Below, piece by piece: positions 15,259 through 23,982 of a stretch of 64,000 bases of DNA. The stretch covers positions 1,483,501 through 1,547,500 of the forward strand of contig NZ_JAUTBL010000001.1 of assembly GCF_030819275.1 (NCBI RefSeq). The letters are read 5' to 3'. Position 1 is the stretch's first letter. Each line of letters begins with the position of its first letter. The DNA comes from Agrobacterium larrymoorei. GTDB taxonomy: Bacteria; Pseudomonadota; Alphaproteobacteria; Rhizobiales; Rhizobiaceae. The position numbers and the translations under genes are program-made. The notes beneath the pieces are model-generated. The model had not been told where the DNA came from. It saw only the letters and a program-made list of their open reading frames with translations, and ran no database searches.

Positions 15259-17718
15259 TCACTCTGCGGCTTGATTGAAACCGATGGTCGCCATCGGCTT
15301 GAACTCGTGCTTGTGTTCGCCCGAAACACGCTCCGACCAGGGATCGACCTGTGCGAATTTCTGGCTGAAGACGAAGCGCTCGTAAAAGCTTTTGCGCTTG
15401 TCGGCATCGTCCATGATCTGGCGGCGGATCTCGTCATAGCCGATGCGCTTTGCCCATTTGTAGATACGCTCGAGATAGCGCGCCTGCTCGCGATACATCT
15501 GCGTCAGCGCCACGATATGCTCCAGCGCTTCATCCTCGGTCTTCACCAGCCCCAGAATTTCAGTCCCCTTGATGTCGAGGCCTGCGGCACCGGCAAAGTG
15601 GATTTCGAAGCCGGAATCCACGCAGATCACACCGATATCCTTGCACGTCGCCTCTGCGCAGTTGCGCGGACAGCCCGAGACGGCAAGCTTCAGCTTGGCT
15701 GGCGTCCAGGAGCCCCACATGAACTTTTCAATGCGAATGCCGAGCCCGGTGGAATCCTGCGTGCCGAAGCGGCACCATTGCTGCCCCACACAGGTTTTGA
15801 CGGTACGCAGGCCCTTGGCATAGGCCTGACCGGAAATGAAGCCGGCCTTGCCGAGATCGGCCCAGACGGCGGGCAGGTCTTCCTTCTCGATGCCGAGAAG
15901 GTCGATGCGCTGGCCGCCGGTGACCTTGACCAGCGGGATTTCGAACTTGTCGACCACGTCGGCAATGGCGCGCAGTTCGTTGGAATTGGTGACGCCGCCC
16001 CACATGCGCGGAACGACGGAATAAGTGCCGTCCTTCTGGATGTTGGCGTGAACGCGCTCATTGATGAAGCGGGACTGATAGTCATCCGCATATTCATCCG
16101 GCCAGTCGCAGACGAGGTAGTAGTTCAGCGCCGGACGACACTTGGCGCAGCCGCAGGAGGTCTTCCATTCCAGCTCCTGCATCACTGCGGGAATGGTCTT
16201 CAGCCCCTTGGCCTTGATCAGGCGGCGCACATCGTCATGGCCAAGATCGGTGCATTTGCACATGGGCTGGACGGCGGCAGGGTTGTAGCTGTCGCCGAGC
16301 GTCAGCGTCATCAACTGCTCGACAAGGCCGGTGCAATTGCCGCAAGAGGCCGAGGCCTTGGTATGGGCGCGCACATCGTCCAGCGAGGTCAGGCCCTTGC
16401 CGGTGATGGTGGAGGTGATTTTTCCCTTGCAAACGCCGTTGCAGCCGCAGATTTCCGCATCATCCGGCAAGGCTGCAACGGCCGCCATAGGGTCCAGAGG
16501 GGAGCCCCCCTGATAGGCCTGGCCAAAAATCAGTGTTTCGCGCATCTCGGCAATATCGGTGCCCTTCTTCATCAGATCGAAGAACCAGGAGCCATCCGAA
16601 GTCTCGCCATAGAGAACCGCACCGATAATGCGGTTCTCCTTGAGGATCAGACGTTTGTAGACGCCTGCCGTCGCATCGCGCAGCACGATTTCTTCACGGT
16701 CATCACCCTCGGCAAAATCGCCTGCGGAGAAGAGGTTGATGCCAGTGACCTTGAGCTTCGTGTTGGTGACGGAGCCATGATACTCGGACTGACCGCCGAT
16801 CAGGCGGTCGGCCAGCACCTTGGCGCTTTCGTAAAGCGGTGCGACGAGACCATAACAAATGCCGCGATGCTCGGCGCATTCGCCAAGGGCGTAGATCGAC
16901 GAGTCCGATGTCATCATGCCGTCGTCGACGACGATGCCGCGATTGACGGCGAGGCCCGCTTCCTTGGCAAGGCTGGAGGCCGGGCGAATGCCGACCGCCA
17001 TCACCACCATCGTGCCTTCGATGATGCGGCCGTCTTCGAGCTCGATGCCCTCTACCTTGTCTTCACCAAGAATGCGCTTGGTGTTGGCCTTGGTAATGAT
17101 GTCGATGCCCCGCTCGGTCAGCGCCTTTTCCAGAAGGTAGGCGGCCGCCGGATCGAGTTGGCGCTCCATGATCGTCGGCATCAGGTGGATGACGGTGACA
17201 TCCATGCCTTGACGCTTCAAGCCATAGGCTGCTTCGAGACCAAGAAGACCGGCACCGATGACGATGGCGCGGCCTTTGCCGCCGGCAATCTCCAGCATCT
17301 TCGTCACGTCATCAAGATCGCGGTAGGGAAGAACGCCGGGTAGTTGATGGCCGGGAACCGGGATGATGAAGGGCGAAGAGCCCGTGGCGATCACCAGCTT
17401 GTCGTAGGAGGCGGTGATGCCGTTTTCGCTGGTGACGGTTTTGCGCTCACGGTCGATATGGCTGACTTTCGCACCCTTGTGCAAGGTCACGCCGTGGGCC
17501 GCATACCAGTCGTCATTATGAATGACGATGTCTTCATAGGCTTTTTCGCCGGAGAGAACCGGGGAGAGCATGATGCGGTCGTAATTGACGCGCGGCTCGG
17601 CGTTGAAGATGGTGACGTCGAAGAGGCCGGGTGCGGTCTCGAAGAGGTTTTCCAGCATGCGGCCCGGCGCCATGCCGTTGCCGATGATGACGAGTTTCTG
17701 GGGCGTTGTTTCGAACAT
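15259..17718 (-). CDS. nirB: Nitrite reductase (NADH) large subunit
   Basis: The 819-residue product has the full NirB layout: an FAD/NAD-binding pyridine-nucleotide-disulfide reductase part (residues 1-310, with VIGAGLLGLEAAYGL near 152), a BFD-type [2Fe-2S] domain (C424-C462, CGCNG and CGNC), a second cysteine cluster (C487, C489, CGCAKC near 522), and nitrite/sulfite reductase domains with TCVGQQWC near 642 and SGCPRNCAEATC near 681 that hold the [4Fe-4S]-siroheme centre. It reduces nitrite to ammonium with NADH. All key cysteines are present and the length is normal. No siroheme synthase (cysG) is in the window. Confidence 0.97.
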   Translation of the reverse strand: MFETTPQKLVIIGNGMAPGRMLENLFETAPGLFDVTIFNAEPRVNYDRIMLSPVLSGEKAYEDIVIHNDDWYAAHGVTLHKGAKVSHIDRERKTVTSENGITASYDKLVIATGSSPFIIPVPGHQLPGVLPYRDLDDVTKMLEIAGGKGRAIVIGAGLLGLEAAYGLKRQGMDVTVIHLMPTIMERQLDPAAAYLLEKALTERGIDIITKANTKRILGEDKVEGIELEDGRIIEGTMVVMAVGIRPASSLAKEAGLAVNRGIVVDDGMMTSDSSIYALGECAEHRGICYGLVAPLYESAKVLADRLIGGQSEYHGSVTNTKLKVTGINLFSAGDFAEGDDREEIVLRDATAGVYKRLILKENRIIGAVLYGETSDGSWFFDLMKKGTDIAEMRETLIFGQAYQGGSPLDPMAAVAALPDDAEICGCNGVCKGKITSTITGKGLTSLDDVRAHTKASASCGNCTGLVEQLMTLTLGDSYNPAAVQPMCKCTDLGHDDVRRLIKAKGLKTIPAVMQELEWKTSCGCAKCRPALNYYLVCDWPDEYADDYQSRFINERVHANIQKDGTYSVVPRMWGGVTNSNELRAIADVVDKFEIPLVKVTGGQRIDLLGIEKEDLPAVWADLGKAGFISGQAYAKGLRTVKTCVGQQWCRFGTQDSTGLGIRIEKFMWGSWTPAKLKLAVSGCPRNCAEATCKDIGVICVDSGFEIHFAGAAGLDIKGTEILGLVKTEDEALEHIVALTQMYREQARYLERIYKWAKRIGYDEIRRQIMDDADKRKSFYERFVFSQKFAQVDPWSERVSGEHKHEFKPMATIGFNQAAE

Positions 17719-17724
17719 GGGGTC

Positions 17725-18522
17725 TTACTCCGCAGCTTCGACGAAGCGGTGACGTTCGTAGAGGAACTTCAGCACAGCTTCGCGGCATTTGAGATAGGTT
17801 CGGTCGGATGCAAGCTCGATGCGGTTGCGTGGTCGCGCCAGTGGCACATCCAGAATTTCACCGATATGAGCGGCCGGGCCGTTGGTCATCATCACGATAC
17901 GGTCGGAAAGCAGCACCGCCTCATCCACGTCATGGGTGATCATGATCATGGTGTTGCCAAGCCGCGCATGAATTTCCATGACGGCATCCTGAAGATGGGC
18001 GCGGGTGAGCGCGTCCAGTGCACCGAACGGTTCATCCAGCAGCAGGATTTTCGGCTCCATCGCCAGCGCTCTGGCTATGCCGACGCGCTGCTTCATACCG
18101 CCGGAAATTTCAGCCGGCTTCTTGTCCTTGGCATGCGCCATCTGCACGAGGTCAAGATTGTGCATGACCCAATCATGGCGTTCGGCCTTGGATTTGGTGA
18201 AGCGGAAGACCTTCTCGACGCCGAGATTGACGTTTTCATAGACGGTGAGCCATGGCAGCAGACTGTGGTTCTGGAAGACGACAGCACGCTCCGGGCCTGG
18301 CTCATTGACCTCGCGGTTCTCTAGCAGCACTGCGCCGGAGGATACTTTGGTCAGGCCGGCAATCAGGTTCAGCATGGTGGACTTGCCGCAGCCTGAATGG
18401 CCAATGACCGAGACGAATTCGCCCTTGTCGATGGTGAGGTTGATACCCTTCAATACCTCGGCGCGGGTGCCGCCCTTGTCGAAATATTTGTCGATGTGAT
18501 CGAGCTTCAAATAGGCGTTCAT
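17725..18522 (-). CDS. nrtC: Nitrate ABC transporter ATP-binding protein
   Basis: The 265-residue product has Walker A GHSGCGKS (41-48), the signature SGGMKQRVGIARAL and Walker B KILLLDEPFGALD, followed by an H-loop in MITHDVDEAVLLSDR. It matches the NrtD/SsuB/TauB group and, with NrtA and NrtB beside it, energises nitrate or nitrite import. It ends 6 bases before nirB, indicating tight cotranscription. It lacks the C-terminal solute-binding-like extension found in cyanobacterial NrtC. Confidence 0.93.
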   Translation of the reverse strand: MNAYLKLDHIDKYFDKGGTRAEVLKGINLTIDKGEFVSVIGHSGCGKSTMLNLIAGLTKVSSGAVLLENREVNEPGPERAVVFQNHSLLPWLTVYENVNLGVEKVFRFTKSKAERHDWVMHNLDLVQMAHAKDKKPAEISGGMKQRVGIARALAMEPKILLLDEPFGALDALTRAHLQDAVMEIHARLGNTMIMITHDVDEAVLLSDRIVMMTNGPAAHIGEILDVPLARPRNRIELASDRTYLKCREAVLKFLYERHRFVEAAE

Positions 18523-18534
18523 GGAGAAACCCTC

Positions 18535-19431
18535 TTAGTTCGCTGCCGCGCCGCGGGTGATGACCTTGCCGATGGCGGCCACCAGCTTGTCGAGCACGAA
18601 GCCGACGACGCCGATGTAAGCGAGAGCGACGATGATGTCGGGCAGGCGGGATGAATTCCACGCGTCCCAGATGAAGAAGCCGATGCCTACGCCACCCGTC
18701 AGCATTTCAGCCGCGACGATGGCGAGCCATGAAAGGCCGACGCCGATGCGAAGACCGGTGAAGATGTAGGGCGCGGCCGATGGCAGCATGATCTTGTAGA
18801 AGAATTCGATCTGGTTCAGGCGCAGCACCTGAGCGACATTGCGGTAATCCTGGGGAATGTTGCGAACGCCGACCGCGGTGTTGATGATGACAGGCCAGAT
18901 GGAGGTGATGAAGATGACAAAGATGGCCGACGGATTGCTGTCTTGAAAGGCAGCAAGCGACAGCGGCAACCATGCGAGTGGCGGGACGGTGCGCAGCACC
19001 TGAAAGATCGGATCGAGGCCGCGCATCGCCCAGACGGACTGGCCGATAATGGCGCCGACGACGACACCAACGATTGCCGCAAGACCGAAACCATAGGCGA
19101 CACGTTCCAGCGAAACGAGGACGCGCCAGCCAAGGCCGATATCCTGAGAGCCATAATGGAAGAACGGATGGACGATCAGATCGTAGCTTTCCTCGAACAC
19201 CTGGCTCGGAGGCGGCAGCGAAGCGCCGGGCGCCGAACAGAGTGCTTGCCAGAGGCCTAGCATGATCACCAGAACGACGAGCGGCGGGACGACGTTTCGC
19301 GTGATTGAAACAGCGATCTTGCGTGCGGAGAATACCGACGCCGGGCGGCGTGTCATGGCAATCACGGTGCCGCTCCTTGGCGTCGCGGCCTGGATGGCCG
19401 TGCTTTCTGTCTTGCGTGCGGTTGCGGTCAT
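18535..19431 (-). CDS. nrtB: Nitrate ABC transporter permease
   Basis: The 298-residue product has a short polar N terminus and about six membrane segments, with the permease EAA-like loop near GVRNIPQDYRNVAQVLRLNQ. It belongs to the NrtB/TauC/SsuC family. I chose the ATG at 19431 because AGGA lies about 8 bases upstream; the frame continues further without homology. The gene is between nrtA and nrtC and is separated from nrtC by 12 bases. Confidence 0.92.
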   Translation of the reverse strand: MTATARKTESTAIQAATPRSGTVIAMTRRPASVFSARKIAVSITRNVVPPLVVLVIMLGLWQALCSAPGASLPPPSQVFEESYDLIVHPFFHYGSQDIGLGWRVLVSLERVAYGFGLAAIVGVVVGAIIGQSVWAMRGLDPIFQVLRTVPPLAWLPLSLAAFQDSNPSAIFVIFITSIWPVIINTAVGVRNIPQDYRNVAQVLRLNQIEFFYKIMLPSAAPYIFTGLRIGVGLSWLAIVAAEMLTGGVGIGFFIWDAWNSSRLPDIIVALAYIGVVGFVLDKLVAAIGKVITRGAAAN

Positions 19432-19469
19432 GGTCGGGTCCTGTTTCCGATAGGGTGTTGCACGGGTTG

Positions 19470-19500
19470 CTGGCTCCTGCGCCCGTGGCGAAGGAGCCAG
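19470..19500 (-). repeat. Hairpin between nrtA and nrtB
   Basis: Perfect 9-bp arms CTGGCTCCT/AGGAGCCAG enclose a GC-rich, partly paired 13-base loop, 5 bases after the nrtA stop. No U-run follows. Such hairpins commonly protect the upstream message from 3' decay, which would raise the binding protein over the permease; that role is inferred. Confidence 0.6.
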
Positions 19501-19505
19501 GATCA

Positions 19506-20804
19506 TCAAGAGGCGGCCTTGATCGAAAGGCTTGCGAGATAGGCGGACGGGTTTTCTGGATCGAAGACCTTGCCGTCGAAGAAGGTCTCCTTGCCGCGAG
19601 AGGTCGAGGCCGGAATATCGGCAGCCGCAACACCCAGATCCTTTGCGGCTGCGCGCCACAGGTCTTCTCGGTTCACCTGCGACACCAGCGCCTTGATGTC
19701 GGTATCGGGTGCGAACTTGCCCCAGCGGATATTCTCGGCAATGAACCAGCTGTCATGGCTCTGGAACGGATAGGATGCGGCGTCCTTCCAGAACTTCATG
19801 TAGAGATCGGTGCCATGGGCGACGCGGCCATTGCCGTAATTGATGTCGCCCTTCAAGCGACCGAGCACATCCTTCGGCGGAACGTTGAACCACTGGCGCT
19901 TGCCGAGAATGGTGGACATTTCTTCCTTGTTGTCCATGCTGTCGCACCATTGCTGGGCTTCCATCACGGCCATCAGCATGGCCTTGGCGGCGTTCGGGTT
20001 CTTCTCCACCCAGTCGGCGCGCATGCCGAGTGCCTTTTCGGGGTGACCCTTCCACAGTTCTCCGGTGGTACAGGCGGTAAAGCCGATGCCCTGGTTGACG
20101 AGCTGCTCGTTCCAGGGTTCGCCGACACAGAAGACGTCCATATTGCCGACCTTCATATTGGCAACCATCTGCGGTGGCGGAACGACGATGGTGGAAACGT
20201 CCTTGTCCGGATCGATGCCGCCTGCTGCCAGCCAATAGCGGATCCATAGGTCATGCGTGCCGCCCGGGAACGTCATGGCCGCTTTGATCTCCTTACCGTC
20301 CGCCTTCTTCTTCTCGAAAGCAGCCTTGAGCTTGGCGGAGTCGAGCTGGACGCCGGTGTCGGCATATTCCTTGGCAACGGAGATGCCCTGGCTATCGAGA
20401 TTGAGACGGGCGAGGATCGCCATTGGCACCGGCACGTTGTTTTGCGTGACCTTGCCGGTGTGCATGAGATAAGGCATCGGGGTCAGAATATGCGCACCGT
20501 CGATCCCGTTGGACGCGCCGCCGAGAACGAGGTTGTCACGTGTTGCGCCCCACGAGGCCTGCTTTAAAACTTCGACGTCGGGCATGCCATGCTTGGCAAA
20601 CAGACCCTTCTCAGAGGCGACGATCAGGGGCGCGGCGTCGGTCAGTGCGATGAAGCCGAGTTTTGCACCCTTGACTTCAGGTTCGGACGTGGCAGCGAAG
20701 GCGCCAGATGGGAAGGCTGTCCGCACGGCGGTAATCAGGGCGGCGGTTGCCGTTGTCTTCAGGATCGAGCGGCGGCTGATCGAACTGGAAAGCATTTTCT
20801 TCAT
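19506..20804 (-). CDS. nrtA: Nitrate ABC transporter substrate-binding protein
   Basis: The 432-residue product starts with a twin-arginine signal (SRRSILK at residues 10-16, then a hydrophobic stretch and AFA-A cleavage near residue 38), so it is exported folded by Tat. The body is the NrtA/CmpA fold, with GFIALTDAAPLIVASEKGLF, WIRYWLAAGGIDPDKD and FCVGEPWNEQLV. It binds nitrate in the periplasm for NrtBC. The first gene of the nrtABC-nirBD-nasA operon, it is preceded by a long regulated leader. Confidence 0.95.
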   Translation of the reverse strand: MKKMLSSSISRRSILKTTATAALITAVRTAFPSGAFAATSEPEVKGAKLGFIALTDAAPLIVASEKGLFAKHGMPDVEVLKQASWGATRDNLVLGGASNGIDGAHILTPMPYLMHTGKVTQNNVPVPMAILARLNLDSQGISVAKEYADTGVQLDSAKLKAAFEKKKADGKEIKAAMTFPGGTHDLWIRYWLAAGGIDPDKDVSTIVVPPPQMVANMKVGNMDVFCVGEPWNEQLVNQGIGFTACTTGELWKGHPEKALGMRADWVEKNPNAAKAMLMAVMEAQQWCDSMDNKEEMSTILGKRQWFNVPPKDVLGRLKGDINYGNGRVAHGTDLYMKFWKDAASYPFQSHDSWFIAENIRWGKFAPDTDIKALVSQVNREDLWRAAAKDLGVAAADIPASTSRGKETFFDGKVFDPENPSAYLASLSIKAAS

Positions 20805-20994
20805 GTCGCATGTTCCCCTTTGGCGGCCTCATGGCGCCCTATGATTTTCAAAGCCCAAAAACAAAAAAAACGCCGCTCGGTTATGCGCCTTCGGAACGGG
20901 AGGAGGGTTCCGGGCTGCATACCTTGCGACGTCGATGTCGTTTGAAGAACGCTTGAGCGCGTCCCTGCTGCTCTGATCGCCGTTGACCCGAGCG
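20805..20994 (-). promoter_or_regulatory. NasT-responsive antitermination leader of the nrtABC-nir-nas operon
   Basis: Read on the minus strand, the leader has two hairpins with six-base loops that both have A at position 1 and G at position 4, the ANTAR recognition pattern: P1 GAGCAGC-AGGGAC-GCGCTC (20955-20973, one bulged A) and P2 CGAC-ATCGAC-GTCG (20927-20940), 14 bases apart. The 3' half of P2 is also the base of the terminator stem that follows, so the two folds exclude each other. This matches the known mechanism in which NasT holds P1/P2 and prevents termination when nitrate releases it from NasS. Confidence 0.85.
20863..20932 (-). terminator. Attenuator terminator in the nrtA leader, tip loop CCUCCUCCC
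   Basis: The base stem is ACGTCGC/GCGGCGT (with one G-U), directly followed by eight T. It continues as GGTATGC/GCATAACC with one bulge, then GCC/GGC, and ends in CGGAAC/GTTCCG around the 9-base loop CCTCCTCCC. Its first arm overlaps the 3' half of hairpin P2, so binding of NasT should block it. The terminated transcript would be about 130 nt from the sigma-54 start. Confidence 0.8.
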
Positions 20995-21004
20995 TTTTAT
21001 ACCA

Positions 21005-21020
21005 AGCAAAGACCGTGCCA
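21005..21020 (-). promoter_or_regulatory. Sigma-54 (RpoN) promoter of the nitrate operon
   Basis: TGGCACG-GTCT-TTGCT matches the -24/-12 consensus in all main positions, with ten bases between the GG and the GC. The transcription start would be near 20995. It implies activation by an enhancer-binding protein, most likely NtrC under nitrogen limitation. I did not find a clear NtrC palindrome upstream. Confidence 0.9.
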
Positions 21021-21164
21021 GTTTTTGTGGTTCTGCTTAGTCTGTTGATAGTTATCGGCTTTTTTACTGTGTCGGATAATCAGTCGTTTATCGATCAAAC
21101 AGTTTTAGGCTATTATTTAATCTCGGCGCCTGTGACGGGCATTAAAAATGCAGCAGTCCACCTT

Positions 21165-22437
21165 TCAAAACTCGCCAATACCAAGGCCGCTGATCGCCGA
21201 GTTCTTGACGGAAAAGCGCTCGACATAGGCAGGAATATCGGATGGATCGAAGGTTAAGCCATCCATGAAGCGCGTCGTAACACTGGGATCGTCGTCCTGA
21301 AGCGCGTGGTCGCCGCCGCCGAGTGCTGCGCGATAGAGATCCGGTCGATAGGCAGCTGACGCCGCCCTGGCGCCGTCCTGCGAAAACGCCGTCTGCCCCC
21401 AGCGGATCATCTGGCTATAAATCCAAAGTGCCTGGTTGGGGTGCGGGTAGTTGGCGCGATCGTCGTGAAACTGGAAGTAATTATCGATGACGCGCTGGTT
21501 TCCTTGGGCATCTATGTTGAACTCTCCCCCCCAAAACCCGCCGCAGAATATGTTCGGGCGCGCCGATATAACGTGGATCGGCAAGCGCCTCGCTCAAAGC
21601 GGGGCGATTTTCCAGCCTGTCGCACCAGCGCGCGGCCGCATCCAACGCCACGAGAAGTCGGGCTACGCTTTCCTGCTGGGTTTCCGCCCAATCCGGCCTC
21701 ATGCCGATGACTTTCTCAGGGGCTGATGGCCATATGTCCTGCTTGACGGCAACGATCTGACCAACGCCGCGCTCGCATGCGATCATGTTCCACGGTGCAC
21801 CGACGCAAAAGCCGTCGATCGCACCCGCCGCAAGTGCATCAGACGTGAGTGGCGGCGGCACGACGACCAGCTTCACATCCTTGTCCGGATGAATGCCTCC
21901 AGCCGCCAGCCAGTAACGAAACTCGTAATTATGCGAGGAGAAAGGATAGGTCATGCCGAGAGTCGGCATGGGTTCTCCGTTTGCGCGCATCGCATCCAGT
22001 ACAGTCTTCAAGGCGCGGGCGTTGTCTAGCGCACCAGCCGTTGCAGAGACGCCGGTTGTCTCCCGCATACGGGTAAACAGCGCCGTGGACAGCGTGATGG
22101 CATTGCCGCCACGCCCCAGAGAAAAGGGCGTGATCGTCGGAGAGGGGTTCGAGCCAAGACCGAGCATCGAGGCAACCGGCATGGGTGATAGCATGTGCGC
22201 AATATCAAACTGACGGAAGGCGAGGCGGTCGCGCACATTTGCCCAGGAGACATCCTTGACCAGATCGAGCTTCAGGCCTTCCTTTTCAGCAAAGCCAAAT
22301 TCGGCGGCTGCGATCAGCACGGAGGCATCCACCAGCGGTATGAAGCCGGCTCTTAGCGTCCGCTGTCTGTCATTACCGACCGGTGCGGGTGCCGCGATAC
22401 CGGATTGTTTCTCTGCAAGATCGTCCATGACCGTCAT
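21165..22437 (-). pseudogene. nasS: Nitrate-sensing regulator NasS, frameshifted
   Basis: The corrected protein of about 423 residues is an NrtA-like periplasmic-binding fold without a signal peptide (LRAGFIPLVDASVLIAAAEF, FRYWLAAGGIHPDKD, FCVGAPWNMIACERG). Placed directly after nasT, it is NasS, the cytosolic nitrate sensor that sequesters NasT. From ATG 22437 the frame is lost at a G7 run (C7 on the plus strand, 21526-21532) after residue about 302. Six G would give RRVLGGEFNIDAQGNQRVI and join the remaining frame. As written, the protein ends at 318 residues and lacks its C-terminal lobe. Confidence 0.87.
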
Positions 22438-22465
22438 GCTATCGCTCCCTGTCCGGTGGCGGCCG

Positions 22466-23053
22466 TCACATCAATAGTCCGGCAGCCGTGACCACGCTCT
22501 GCGCGATCTCGGACAATTTCTTTTTCTCATTCATCGCCGTCTGGCGCAGCAGCGCGAAGGCTTCCTCTTCGGAAAGCCCGCGCATCTTCATCAGAATACC
22601 TTTGGCGCGCTCGACCACCTTGCGTTCTTCGAGCGCGGATTTTGCCTCGGCCAGTTCTCTTTGCAGGCGGCTGAAGGCGTTGAAGCGGCTCACCGCCATG
22701 TCGAGGATCGGCTTTACCCGTTCTTTCTTCAAGCCATCGACAATATAGGCGGAGACTCCGGCTTCGACCGCAGCCTCGATGGAGGCGGTGTCCGATCTGT
22801 CCACGAACATGGCGATGGGCCGGCTGACCGTGCGGGTCAGCTGAAACAGATGCTCCATCATATCGCGATTGGGATTTTCAAGATCGATGACGATCACGTC
22901 CGGCTGCAGCGTCTCGATGGTGCGCGCAACGCCGTTGACCTCATGAATGACGGTGACCCGCAGATGGCCCGCTTCACGCAGGCCCTCCTCAATAATCGAG
23001 GCGCGGATTGCGTTTTCATCGATCACAAGAATGGTCAGGTCTCGAAGCGTCAT
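22466..23053 (-). CDS. nasT: ANTAR-domain antiterminator of nitrate assimilation
   Basis: The 195-residue product has an N-terminal receiver-like domain (LTILVIDEN, then VIVIDLENPNRD) and a C-terminal ANTAR domain (ERKVVERAKGILMKMRGLSE to the end) that binds RNA hexaloops. NasT antiterminates nitrate operons when NasS releases it. I chose the ATG at 23053, where family members begin; the frame extends 12 codons upstream. nasS follows after 28 bases. Its probable target is the leader in front of nrtA. Confidence 0.93.
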   Translation of the reverse strand: MTLRDLTILVIDENAIRASIIEEGLREAGHLRVTVIHEVNGVARTIETLQPDVIVIDLENPNRDMMEHLFQLTRTVSRPIAMFVDRSDTASIEAAVEAGVSAYIVDGLKKERVKPILDMAVSRFNAFSRLQRELAEAKSALEERKVVERAKGILMKMRGLSEEEAFALLRQTAMNEKKKLSEIAQSVVTAAGLLM

Positions 23054-23209
23054 GCGCGCATCAATGACGCAGCGCAGTGGAATTGGCAATCTTTTTCGGC
23101 AGGTCTAAAATTTAGGCAAATGCTGTTGAGCACAGCTTTCTTTGGTCGCCGTCATTCAGGCGCATGAGCGGTTCTTGACAAATATATGATGTTTGGAAAG
23201 GTTACTCGC

Positions 23210-23917
23210 ATGAGTGCAGGGGCTGATTGGATTTACGAGGCGAACCCGGTCAATCGCAAGAATGCGGCTGAATCGGTATTTGAAGATTTGCGGTCAGCCA
23301 TTGTGTCTGGCCGGCTGACGGTTGGCACGCGTCTGCCGTCGGAAACGCATCTTGCCGGTCGCTATGGCGTCAGCCGTCCCATCGTGCGCGAAGCCTTGCG
23401 TTCGCTTCAGACGCTCGGCATGACCCAGACGCGCACGGGTAGCGGCACCTTCGTGCTGACCGATTCTCCGCGCCACGAACTGCGTTATGGCGGCTATTCA
23501 GCCCGTGATTTGATGGAGGCGCGCCCGTTCATCGAGGTGCCTGCCGCCGGATGGGCAGCGCTTCGCCGCTCCGACGAGCAACTTTCCCGGATGATGAAGC
23601 TGTGTTCGGAAATGGATCAGCAGGAAGATTTGCACAAATGGGTGCTTCTCGACTGTGAGTTCCACAGTGCCATCGCAGAAGCGTCCGGCAATTCGCTGTT
23701 TGCCAAGGTCATTGCGGATGCGCGCGACAGCGTCAGCCAGCAATCAGGGCTACTGAACCTCATGGCACATCGCCGCGTGGCGTCGAATATCGAGCATCGC
23801 AAAATTGCCGAAGCCATTGAGGCAGGTTCAGAAGATGGCGCTCGTCAGGCAATGGAGGCCCATCTCGGCAAGGTCAAGCAGGCCGTCACCTCGATCATGG
23901 GTGATGACGCCCGATAA
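23210..23917 (+). CDS. ansR: FadR/GntR-family regulator, probable AnsR
   Basis: The 235-residue product has an N-terminal GntR winged helix (SVFEDLRSAIVSGRLTVGTR, then SRPIVREALRSLQTLGMTQT) and a C-terminal FadR-type (FCD) ligand domain with the metal-binding pattern EFHSAIAEASGN and MAHRRVASNIEHRKIAEAI. It is next to aspartase, asparagine permease and asparaginase genes; in Rhizobium etli a GntR regulator called AnsR controls ansPAB. A GGAAAGG precedes the ATG at 23210; the frame also opens 8 codons upstream. TTGACA lies just before at 23175. Confidence 0.82.
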   Translation: MSAGADWIYEANPVNRKNAAESVFEDLRSAIVSGRLTVGTRLPSETHLAGRYGVSRPIVREALRSLQTLGMTQTRTGSGTFVLTDSPRHELRYGGYSARDLMEARPFIEVPAAGWAALRRSDEQLSRMMKLCSEMDQQEDLHKWVLLDCEFHSAIAEASGNSLFAKVIADARDSVSQQSGLLNLMAHRRVASNIEHRKIAEAIEAGSEDGARQAMEAHLGKVKQAVTSIMGDDAR

Positions 23918-23982
23918 TGCTTGCGGCGCGGCGTGCCGGAAGACATTGCACACATCCGCCGGCACCATCGTTTCGAATGTCT

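Noticed and set aside
15271..17343. 690-codon open frame on the plus strand opposite nirB
   Set aside because: High-GC shadow of nirB; composition is unlike a real protein and nirB has all its motifs.
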